Position numbers and translations under genes: made by a program | In this document: positions 33,758 through 40,774 of the stretch, piece after piece | Layout: the number at the start of each line of letters is the position of its first letter | Numbering within the stretch: the first letter of the stretch is position 1 | DNA from: an uncultured Prevotella sp. | GTDB lineage: Bacteria; Bacteroidota; Bacteroidia; Bacteroidales; Bacteroidaceae | DNA: 45,306 nt | Assembly: GCA_934256705.1 (NCBI GenBank) | Contig: CAKQPF010000027.1 | Span: forward strand, 1-45,306 | Reading direction: 5' to 3' | Notes under the pieces: model-generated | Seen by the model: only the letters and a program-made list of their open reading frames with translations | What the model was told of the DNA's origin: nothing | The model's database searches: none

Positions 33758-34126
33758 TTACTTCATGAAGACGAGATAGACGGCGGCGATGAGGCAAAGG
33801 AACGCAGCGAGATGATTCCAATGCAGGGACTGTCCTGTGAAGAGAACCTGTGCCACGACGGCGAATACAATGAGGCTTATGACCTCCTGTATGACCTTGA
33901 GTTGCACGAGATTGAAAGGACCGCCATTGTCTATGAATCCGATTCTGTTAGCCGGTACCTGGCAGCAGTATTCGAAAAACGCGATGCCCCATGAGAAAGC
34001 TATGACAGCTACGAGCGGCCAGTGGCTTGAAATGCCCGACTGACTGAGTTTCAGGTGTCCATACCAAGCTAATGTCATGAAGACATTGCTGAGCAGGAGC
34101 AGGAGAATAGTGTAGAGACCGTTCAT
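33758..34126 (-). CDS. DUF486 (DMT-like) four-helix membrane protein
   Basis: A 122-residue integral membrane protein with four predicted transmembrane helices. It opens MNGLYTILLLLLSNVFMTLAWYGHLK and contains GGPFNLVQLKVIQEVISLIVF and the C-terminal AAFLCLIAAVYLVFMK. These match the DUF486 family, related to the small drug/metabolite transporters, whose substrate is not established. It lies just beyond the terminator of the nfnAB operon on the same strand, 37 bp before the SGNH hydrolase gene. Confidence 0.87.
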   Translation of the reverse strand: MNGLYTILLLLLSNVFMTLAWYGHLKLSQSGISSHWPLVAVIAFSWGIAFFEYCCQVPANRIGFIDNGGPFNLVQLKVIQEVISLIVFAVVAQVLFTGQSLHWNHLAAFLCLIAAVYLVFMK

Positions 34127-34164
34127 TATATGATAGGTATATCTATTCTATTTGTAAGTGAGAA

Positions 34165-34212
34165 AAGAAGGCGTGACACGTCGTAAAGGCATGTTCGCGC
34201 CTTCTTTTTTTG
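34165..34212 (-). terminator. Terminator after nfnAB
   Basis: A 9-bp stem AAGAAGGCG (34165-34173) with CGCCTTCTT (34198-34206) encloses 24 nt. A T run follows on the plus strand and a shorter T-rich stretch on the minus strand, so it can work both ways. nfnAB ends 26 bp away. Confidence 0.7.
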
Positions 34213-34237
34213 TTATCATTAAGGATTAAACTTACCG

Positions 34238-36583
34238 TTACTTAGCAGAAAGCTGAGCGTCCATATTGGCAGCAGCACGTCTTCCGTCGCCCATAGCGAG
34301 GATAACGGTAGCACCGCCACGCACGATGTCGCCACCGGCATAGAGGCATTTGCGGCTTGACTGCATATCGTCACCCACAGCGATGGTGTTCTTCCTGCCC
34401 AGTTCGAGACCGGAGATAGACTTAGGCACGAGAGGGTTAGGGCTAACACCTACGGCAACGACCACCTGATCGCAGTCGATGGTGACGCGTTCGCCAGTGT
34501 CGATAGGAGAGCGGCGGCCGGATTCGTCAGGTTCACCGAGCTTCATGACAGCGAGAACAGCCTGCTTAACAGCGCCCTTTTCATCAGCGAGATACTCCAC
34601 AGGATTATGGAGAGTCATAAAGTTGATGCCTTCCTCCTTGGCATGCTTCACCTCTTCAGCACGAGCAGGGAGCTCAGCGTCAGAGCGGCGGTAAGCCAAA
34701 GTGACGTTAGCACCGAGGCGCTTTGCAGTACGGCATGAGTCCATAGCGGTGTTTCCGCCACCAACCACGAGCACGTTCTTGCCGAGATTGATAGGAGTAT
34801 CGGTCTTAGGGTTGGCAGCATCCATGAGGTTCACGCGTGTGAGGTACTCATTGGAAGACATGATATTGATGAAATTCTCGCCAGGGATATTCATGAAGTT
34901 AGGGAGACCAGCGCCAGAAGCGACGAAGATACCCTTGAATCCCTGCTGTTCAAGTTCATCAACAGAGATGGACTTGCCCACGATAACGTCAGTCTGGAAG
35001 TGCACACCCATCTTTCTGAGGTTTTCTATTTCCACGTCAACGATAGCGTTAGGGAGACGGAATTCAGGAATACCGTACTTCAATACGCCACCGATTTCGT
35101 GCAGAGCCTCAAATACATAGACGTCATAACCCTTCTTCACCATGTCGCCTGCGAAGGAAAGTCCTGCAGGACCGGAACCTACGACAGCCACCTTTATTCC
35201 GTTAGCCGGAGCAATCTCAGGCAGAGAGATGTTGCCGGACTGGCGTTCGTAGTCGGCAGCAAAGCGTTCGAGATAGCCGATAGCCACAGCAGGCTCGTTC
35301 ATCTTGAGGTGGATACACTTGCTCTCGCACTGCTTTTCCTGAGGGCATACGCGTCCGCAGACAGCAGGCAGCGCAGAAGTATTCTTCAGCACCTTAGCGG
35401 CAGCGAGGAACTGGCCACGCTCGATGTTCTTGATGAAAGAAGGAATGTTGATATTTACCGGACATCCTTCGACGCATGAAGGGTTGGCGCAGTCGAGACA
35501 ACGCTTGGCTTCAGTCATAGCCATCTCCTTGGTAAGGCCCTTGTTTACCTCCTCCAGACGTGTGGTGGCACGATATACAGGGTCGAGTTCAGGCATCTTG
35601 ACACGCTCGATAGCGGTGCGTTCCTTTGGTTTCATTGACTTGCGGAGCGCCTCGCGCCAAGGAGCCTTGCGGTCGGTGAGCACCTCTATGGTGTCGTTTG
35701 TAGGGTCTTCATCCATCACGACATCAGTCACTTCCTTGAGTTCAGAGCCAGAGTCGGCATAGCAATGCTCCTCGTAGTGCTCCAGTTCTTCCTGTTCCAC
35801 GTTCTTGAAAGTACCCATGCGCTTGAACATCTCGTCCCAATCCACGAGAGCACCGTCAAATTCCGGTCCGTCTATGCAGACGAACTTTGTCTTTCCGCCG
35901 ATGGTAAGACGGCAAGCACCGCACATACCAGTGCCATCCACCATGATGGTGTTGAGGGAAACGTCGGTGGAAATGCCGTATTTCTGAGTCATGAGACAAG
36001 AGAACTTCATCATGATAGGAGGACCGATGGCGAATGCCTTGTCGATATGCTCCTGCTGGCAGAACTTCTCTATGCCGACAGTCACGACACCCTTTTCGCC
36101 CTTTGAACCATCGTCAGTCATGATGATGACCTCGTCAGACGACTCGCGGATCTCGTCTTCCATGATGACGAGGTCGGCAGTACGACCAGCAATGACGGAG
36201 AGTACACGGTTTCCAGCAGCCTTGAGACCGCGGATGATAGGGAGCATAGGAGCAGCTCCGAGACCTCCACATGCACAGATGACCGTGCCGAAGTTTTCGA
36301 TGTGGGTAGGATTGCCGAGAGGGCCCACGATGTCAGCAATGGAGTCACCGGCATTCAGGGAGCAGAGCTTCTTGGAAGAGAGTCCCACTTCCTGTATGAC
36401 GAGAGTGATAGTGCCCTGCTGGATGTTTGCATCAGCAATGGTGAGAGGCATACGTTCGCTGTGCTTATCGACGCGCACGATGACGAAATTGCCAGGCTTG
36501 CGGCTCTTGGCAATCAGTGGAGCCTCTATTTCTAAGCAGAATACCTTCTGTGAGAACTGCTTCTTGGATACTATTTTGTACAT
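34238..36583 (-). CDS. Fused NfnA-NfnB: NADH-dependent reduced ferredoxin:NADP+ oxidoreductase
   Basis: A 781-residue fusion of two proteins usually encoded separately. Residues 1-280 resemble NfnA/SudB and the PyrK group: an FAD/NAD-binding ferredoxin reductase with CACGGLGAAPMLPI and the [2Fe-2S] site GMCGACRLTIGGKTKFVCID. Residues about 290-781 resemble NfnB/GltD: two [4Fe-4S] motif sets (CLDCANPSCVEGCP, CGRVCPQEKQCESKC), an FAD motif VVGSGPAGLSFAGD and an NADP motif VVGGGNTAMDSCRTA. The known NfnAB complex bifurcates electrons between NADPH, NAD and ferredoxin. Automated annotations often call it a dihydroorotate dehydrogenase subunit/glutamate synthase. It follows serS by 60 bp on the same strand. 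Confidence 0.93.
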   Translation of the reverse strand: MYKIVSKKQFSQKVFCLEIEAPLIAKSRKPGNFVIVRVDKHSERMPLTIADANIQQGTITLVIQEVGLSSKKLCSLNAGDSIADIVGPLGNPTHIENFGTVICACGGLGAAPMLPIIRGLKAAGNRVLSVIAGRTADLVIMEDEIRESSDEVIIMTDDGSKGEKGVVTVGIEKFCQQEHIDKAFAIGPPIMMKFSCLMTQKYGISTDVSLNTIMVDGTGMCGACRLTIGGKTKFVCIDGPEFDGALVDWDEMFKRMGTFKNVEQEELEHYEEHCYADSGSELKEVTDVVMDEDPTNDTIEVLTDRKAPWREALRKSMKPKERTAIERVKMPELDPVYRATTRLEEVNKGLTKEMAMTEAKRCLDCANPSCVEGCPVNINIPSFIKNIERGQFLAAAKVLKNTSALPAVCGRVCPQEKQCESKCIHLKMNEPAVAIGYLERFAADYERQSGNISLPEIAPANGIKVAVVGSGPAGLSFAGDMVKKGYDVYVFEALHEIGGVLKYGIPEFRLPNAIVDVEIENLRKMGVHFQTDVIVGKSISVDELEQQGFKGIFVASGAGLPNFMNIPGENFINIMSSNEYLTRVNLMDAANPKTDTPINLGKNVLVVGGGNTAMDSCRTAKRLGANVTLAYRRSDAELPARAEEVKHAKEEGINFMTLHNPVEYLADEKGAVKQAVLAVMKLGEPDESGRRSPIDTGERVTIDCDQVVVAVGVSPNPLVPKSISGLELGRKNTIAVGDDMQSSRKCLYAGGDIVRGGATVILAMGDGRRAAANMDAQLSAK

Positions 36584-36643
36584 GGTTGTAGAAATTATGA
36601 TGTTGGGTTAATACGATGAAAGAGAAACATCGCCTGCGGCAGA

Positions 36644-37960
36644 TTACTTGATCATGTCGCAGCCCATGTAAGGAACGAGCGCCTTAGGGATGCGAATGCC
36701 GTCCTCGGTCTGGAAGTTTTCGAGGATAGAAGCCACGATGCGAGGGAGGGCGAGAGCAGAACCGTTGAGCGTATGGCAGAGTTCGGTCTTCTTTGTCTCG
36801 CTGTTGCGGAAGCGGCACTTGAGGCGGTTAGCCTGGTAAGTGTCGAAATTGCTGACAGAAGAAACCTCAAGCCAGCGCTTCTGAGCCTCGGAGTAAACCT
36901 CAAAATCATAGCAGATAGCAGAAGTGAAGCTCTGGTCGCCGCCACAGAGAAGGAGAATACGGTAAGGGAGTTCCAGTTTCTTGAGCAGGCCTTCCACGTG
37001 GTCGAGCATCTCCTTGTGGGAAGCCTTTGAGTGCTCAGGCTTGTCGATGCGTACAAGTTCAATCTTGGAGAACTCATGCAGACGGTTGAGACCGCGCACG
37101 TCCTTGCCGTAAGAGCCGGCCTCGCGGCGGAAGCACTGGGTGTAAGCACAGTTCTTGATAGGGAGGTCCTTCTCGTCGATGATGACGTCGCGGTAGATGT
37201 TAGTCACCGGAACCTCAGCCGTAGGGATGAGGTAGAGGTCGTCCACCTCGCAGTGGTACATCTGACCTTCCTTGTCAGGCAGCTGGCCTGTGCCGTAACC
37301 GGAAGCCGCATTCACGACTGTAGGAGGCATTATTTCGGTGTAGCCGGAAGCGCGGGCTTCGTCAAGGAAGAAATTGATGAGAGCGCGCTGGAGGCGAGCG
37401 CCCATACCGATATATACAGGGAAGCCGGCACCGGAGATCTTGACGCCGAGGTCAAAGTCGATAAGGTTGTATTTCTTGGCGAGCTCCCAGTGAGGCAGTT
37501 TGGCAGACTCGATGACAGGATTAGCGTCCCAGTTGCCCACCGTATCATCAGGAGTACACTCCCTGAGATTAGACTTCACGACGTGGTTGTCCTCAGCCGA
37601 AGCACCTTCCGGCACCTCATCGTAAGGGATGTTAGGGATTGTGCAGAGCAGGGCGTTGAGTTCCTTTTCAGCGGCCTCCATGGCATCCTGCATTGATTTG
37701 CTCTCCTCTTTGAGAGCGGCCACAGCCTTCTTTGCATTCTCAGCCTCCTCTTTCTTGCCCTCCTTCATCAGTTTGCCGATATTTCCGGCAGCTTTCTTTT
37801 GTTCGGAGAGGAGGTTGTCCATCTTCTGCTGTGCCTCGCGGCGTTTCTTGTCAATGGCGAGAGCGTTGTTGATAGCCTCTCTTGCGCCGTTGAAGTGCTT
37901 TTTCTCGAGACCAGCAATCACGCGTTCGGTCTCTTCGCTAATCTGTTTTAATGTAAGCAT
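36644..37960 (-). CDS. serS: Seryl-tRNA synthetase
   Basis: Class II synthetase charging tRNA-Ser and tRNA-Sec. It has 438 residues; E. coli has 430. The N-terminal residues 1-110 are the long antiparallel coiled coil that holds the tRNA variable arm (KKRREAQQKMDNLLSEQKKA). The catalytic core has the motif 2 region CFRREAGSYGKDVRGLNRLH, the motif 3 region LNGSALALPRIVASILENFQ, and LEVSSVSNFDTYQANRLKC. A promoter at 38033-38064 lies upstream and the nfnAB gene downstream. Confidence 0.98.
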   Translation of the reverse strand: MLTLKQISEETERVIAGLEKKHFNGAREAINNALAIDKKRREAQQKMDNLLSEQKKAAGNIGKLMKEGKKEEAENAKKAVAALKEESKSMQDAMEAAEKELNALLCTIPNIPYDEVPEGASAEDNHVVKSNLRECTPDDTVGNWDANPVIESAKLPHWELAKKYNLIDFDLGVKISGAGFPVYIGMGARLQRALINFFLDEARASGYTEIMPPTVVNAASGYGTGQLPDKEGQMYHCEVDDLYLIPTAEVPVTNIYRDVIIDEKDLPIKNCAYTQCFRREAGSYGKDVRGLNRLHEFSKIELVRIDKPEHSKASHKEMLDHVEGLLKKLELPYRILLLCGGDQSFTSAICYDFEVYSEAQKRWLEVSSVSNFDTYQANRLKCRFRNSETKKTELCHTLNGSALALPRIVASILENFQTEDGIRIPKALVPYMGCDMIK

Positions 37961-38032
37961 GTTTATGTATTTGTATGTTGGTATTCAGTTACTTCACTAA
38001 AAATTCGTATGTGTGCGCGTTCGAATTAGATG

Positions 38033-38064
38033 CAAAGGTACGGAAAAAAAATGGACTGTGCAAA
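38033..38064 (-). promoter_or_regulatory. Promoter of serS
   Basis: CAAAGGTA at 38033-38040 reads TACCTTTG on the minus strand. CAAA at 38061-38064 reads TTTG, 20 bp upstream of it. The predicted leader is about 67 nt. Confidence 0.75.
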
Positions 38065-38194
38065 TTTTATCCCTTGCTTTGCGCATTATGACAAAATTTT
38101 AACATGAATTTCTTACGAAAAATATTCTGGTCGGAAATATGCGATTCTCGCTGATTTCGGAAATGGTTGATAATCAGTGGGTTGGAAAAACGGT

Positions 38195-38370
38195 GTTAAA
38201 AAAGCATAATGAAAAGGGGCAAAAAGCTATGCTTTTGCTGCATAAAAGCGTGGATTTAACCTTGTAATAGCTATGCTTTTAGGGCGTGAAAGCATAGATA
38301 TTGCATGGTAAAAGCTAAGTTATTGCATTGCGAAAGCATAGATATTGCGTCGTGATGCCATAATTCCTTC
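38195..38370. repeat. 22-bp tandem array D (eight units)
   Basis: Eight consecutive 22-bp units start at 38195, 38217, 38239, 38261, 38283, 38305, 38327 and 38349. The central three carry AAAGCATAGATATTGC or a close relative, as in array C near 17.5 kb. The flanking units are degenerate but in phase; 38217 and 38261 contain AGCTATGCTTTT, close to the reverse complement of the core. Confidence 0.9.
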
Positions 38371-38496
38371 GTTTTTATGCTGAGAGATGAGGGAATGAAA
38401 GCGAAAAACGGCTGGTGGAAATGGATGAAAAAACTGACAATTAACAAATGAAAGGAAAATTAACGATTGCGGTGGGAATGCTCACATCCATTGCTC

Positions 38497-38528
38497 GTAT
38501 CCGCCGGTAACGCGGCGGACACAGTGGC
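38497..38528 (+). repeat. REP-like palindrome, copy R3
   Basis: Stem TCCGCCG/CGGCGGA around GTAACG, then CACAGTGGC; 32 nt. Relative to R1 and R2 the stem sequence has changed on both sides while pairing is kept. A 7-bp microsatellite starts 12 bp later. Confidence 0.85.
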
Positions 38529-38539
38529 TTTTCTTAAAT

Positions 38540-38579
38540 GAAGAATGAAGGATGAAGGATGAAGGATGAAGGATGAGGA
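38540..38579. repeat. 7-bp microsatellite (GAAGGAT-type)
   Basis: GATGAAG units repeat about four times between a degenerate GAAGAAT start and a GATGAGG end. On the minus strand it reads as TTCATCC units that would encode Ser-Phe-Ile-Leu-His-Pro-Ser repeats, but no gene is supported there. Confidence 0.8.
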
Positions 38580-38648
38580 ATGGCTTGCGCATTTGCGGTG
38601 GTGCGGTAGGGGTAAATATATAATAATGAGAAATTTTGGCTTGGTTTC

Positions 38649-38679
38649 TTTGCCATTTGAAGAAAAAGTGATAAATTTG
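38649..38679 (+). promoter_or_regulatory. Promoter of the dicarboxylate/amino-acid symporter gene
   Basis: TTTG at 38649-38652, 19 bp, then TAAATTTG at 38672-38679: a full consensus match. The leader is about 30 nt. Confidence 0.85.
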
Positions 38680-38714
38680 CACCTGCAATACATTATTAAA
38701 CTTAATTATCAACT

Positions 38715-39959
38715 ATGAACACCACAATCGAAAAGAAAAAAGACAACAGTCAGAAGAAGCAGATTATGCTTTGGATTGGCGCTCTCGTATTGGGAGCCGT
38801 ATTGGGAATGCTTGGCTTTGCCGCACTCAATGATTTGATGAACTTTATCGCAACGGTCTATACCCGCCTGTTCCAGCTCCTGGCAGTGCCGACGATCGCT
38901 TTGGCAGTGATGACCACTCTGGCAACATTGGGCAACCAAGCCGATACGGGACGCATCTTCAAGCACACTATCGTCTATACATTGCTCACCACAATAGCAG
39001 CGGCTGCCGTGGGACTCGTGCTCTATAACGTCATTCAGCCGGGCAACCTGCCACAGGCAATGGTGCAGAGCGGCTGTACAGCTCTGCCTGAAGGGTTGGG
39101 CGAGACCTCTTACTACGACCATATCCTCGGCGTAATACCGAACAATATAGTGAAACCATTCTCTGAGGGTAATGTCCTCTCCATCCTTATGCTGGCTGCA
39201 GCCGTAGGTATTGCCATCGCCAAGATGCCGGGATCGGACAAGAAGGACGTGATAATGAAGGGATTGCAAGGACTTCAGGACCTGCTCTTCATGCTTATCC
39301 GCGCACTCATCTGGGCATTGCCATTGGGTATCGTGGCTTTCGCGGCACAGTTGTCAGCGCAGTTCTCCGCAGGAATCGTGATGGCTTCATTGGGCAAGTA
39401 TGTCGCAGTGGTGATAGGAGGCAACTTCATCCAGTTCTTCATCGTGCTTCCGCTCTTCCTCATGGCTCGCGGACTTAATCCTTTCCGCACATTGTCAAGC
39501 ATGATGCCAGCGGTGCTTATGGCGCTCTTCACCAAAAGTTCAGCGGCAACACTGCCAGTGACAATGTCGTCAGCAGAGAACAGACTGGGCGCATCCAGCA
39601 AGGTGGCACGCTTCGTCTTGCCTATCTGCACCACTATAAACATGAACGGCTGCGCGGCGTTTATCCTCGTCACTTCGCTATTCCTGATGCAGAATGGCGG
39701 AATGGAACTGCCACTGACCACCATGATTATGTGGCTCTTCATCTCCGTATTCTCCGCTATCGGTAATGCCGGAGTGCCAATGGGCTGCTATTTCCTCACG
39801 CTTTCGCTCATGTCCGGCGTCAATGCGCCAATCGGAATCATGGGTATCATCCTCCCTATCTATACCATTATAGATATGATTGAGACAGCGGAAAACGTAT
39901 GGTCAGACTCCTGCGTCTGCGCTATGGTCAATAAAGATATATCCAAGAGCGCAGAGTAA
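38715..39959 (+). CDS. Dicarboxylate/amino acid:cation symporter (DAACS family)
   Basis: An inner-membrane secondary transporter of 414 residues with about eight transmembrane helices and two re-entrant hairpins, as in GltPh. Family motifs are recognisable: FTKSSAATLPVTMS (serine-rich HP1), TTINMNGCAAFI (TM7, where the usual NMDGT is NMNGC) and IGNAGVPMGCYFLTLSL (HP2; the usual AGVPGG is AGVPMG). These changes are near the cation and substrate sites, so the substrate may differ from glutamate or aspartate. SstT-like serine/threonine transporters are another possibility. It has its own promoter and a strong terminator. Confidence 0.93.
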   Translation: MNTTIEKKKDNSQKKQIMLWIGALVLGAVLGMLGFAALNDLMNFIATVYTRLFQLLAVPTIALAVMTTLATLGNQADTGRIFKHTIVYTLLTTIAAAAVGLVLYNVIQPGNLPQAMVQSGCTALPEGLGETSYYDHILGVIPNNIVKPFSEGNVLSILMLAAAVGIAIAKMPGSDKKDVIMKGLQGLQDLLFMLIRALIWALPLGIVAFAAQLSAQFSAGIVMASLGKYVAVVIGGNFIQFFIVLPLFLMARGLNPFRTLSSMMPAVLMALFTKSSAATLPVTMSSAENRLGASSKVARFVLPICTTINMNGCAAFILVTSLFLMQNGGMELPLTTMIMWLFISVFSAIGNAGVPMGCYFLTLSLMSGVNAPIGIMGIILPIYTIIDMIETAENVWSDSCVCAMVNKDISKSAE

Positions 39960-40003
39960 TCGGACTCTTGTGCCTTTGGGCGCATTGATCAGATAAAAAA
40001 GAA

Positions 40004-40060
40004 GGGCGAAAAGCGAAAACCGCGAAGGGGCGGTATGGGGGCTTTTTGCTCTTTTTTTCT
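40004..40060 (+). terminator. Terminator of the symporter gene
   Basis: An 11-bp stem with G-U pairs, GGGCGAAAAGC (40004-40014) with GCTTTTTGCTC (40041-40051), has an inner hairpin (CCGC/GCGG) in the loop and a run of seven T after it. Confidence 0.85.
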
Positions 40061-40087
40061 TTCTTAAAACAATTAAGATACAGACTT

Positions 40088-40666
40088 ATGCCACAGATAC
40101 GTTTTGTCATAATAGACTCGAATATCCTCGTATGTCTCGGACTTCAACGCCTGATATACGACCTTCTGCCGATGGCGGAGGTGGTGATATGCAGGTCGTA
40201 TGAAGAACTTTCGATGCAGGAAAATGCAGAATTCCTGCATTATTTCGTGTCGTCAAGGATATATTTCGAGCATGCCGTTTTCTTCCGCAACCATCCGAAG
40301 AAGAGCATTGTGCTCGTGAATGGTGACATGATGATAAGCGGAGTGAACACTCTCAATGTGTGTCAGAGCCAGAAGGCGCTGGTGAGAGCAATCATGGCAC
40401 TGCAGCAAAAAGGGCATGGACACGCCATAAAGATGGCACGCCATGCGGAGAAAACGCCCCTGCTGCTGTCTGCGAGGGAGATAGAAGTGGCGGTGCTGCT
40501 GTGTAAAGGGTTGAAGAGTAAGGTGATAGCGGATAGCCTTTGCGTCAGTCCGACGACGGTGATGACGCATAGGAAGAACATCATGGAGAAGCTTCATGCA
40601 CGGTCATTGGCAGATGTGATATTGTATTGCGTGGTCAATGGGATGGTAGATGTGGAGGAACTGTAG
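40088..40666 (+). CDS. LuxR-type transcriptional regulator with a degenerate receiver domain
   Basis: A 192-residue protein with the plan of a NarL/FixJ response regulator. The start MPQIRFVIIDSNILVCLGLQ has the beta-1 strand of a receiver, but the phospho-acceptor Asp expected near residue 52-56 is missing (the region reads HYFVSSRIYFEHAVFF). So phosphorylation by a sensor kinase is unlikely. The C-terminal HTH is intact: LSAREIEVAVLLCKGLKSKV, then DSLCVSPTTVMTHRKNIMEK. It precedes a TonB-dependent receptor gene by 108 bp. That gene has its own promoter and is a plausible target. The start at 40088 was chosen over an in-frame upstream Met. Confidence 0.85.
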   Translation: MPQIRFVIIDSNILVCLGLQRLIYDLLPMAEVVICRSYEELSMQENAEFLHYFVSSRIYFEHAVFFRNHPKKSIVLVNGDMMISGVNTLNVCQSQKALVRAIMALQQKGHGHAIKMARHAEKTPLLLSAREIEVAVLLCKGLKSKVIADSLCVSPTTVMTHRKNIMEKLHARSLADVILYCVVNGMVDVEEL

Positions 40667-40712
40667 TGATTAAATCATCAAAAAATGGTGATAAAATCCT
40701 TAAAAATAAGTA

Positions 40713-40743
40713 TTGTCCGGGCGGAGGAAAGTCAGTACCTTTG
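40713..40743 (+). promoter_or_regulatory. Promoter of the TonB-dependent receptor gene
   Basis: TTGT at 40713-40716 and TACCTTTG at 40736-40743 are separated by 19 bp. The predicted transcript start is near 40750, 25 nt before the ATG. The GTACCTTTGC string here also matches the core of CTnDOT target sites, but no element is inserted. Confidence 0.8.
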
Positions 40744-40774
40744 CATCCGGAAAAATCAACAGTACATTATTTAG

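Larger units (their letters stand above)
37961..38714. other. 754-bp divergent intergenic region
   Basis: No gene is supported. It contains the serS promoter (38033-38064), the 22-bp array D (38195-38370), palindrome R3 (38497-38528), a 7-bp microsatellite (38540-38579) and the promoter of the symporter gene (38649-38679). Confidence 0.8.

Noticed and set aside
34238..36583. Glutamate synthase small subunit as the main function
   Set aside because: No large GOGAT subunit is present, and the N-terminal FAD/[2Fe-2S] half fits NfnA better.
38482..38712. Minus-strand frame with SSFILHPSSFIL-like repeats
   Set aside because: It is produced by the 7-bp microsatellite and palindrome R3. There is no start context or domain.
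40735..40744. CTnDOT-type insertion site at the receptor promoter
   Set aside because: GTACCTTTGC here is the normal -7 box; nothing is inserted, showing how common the string is.
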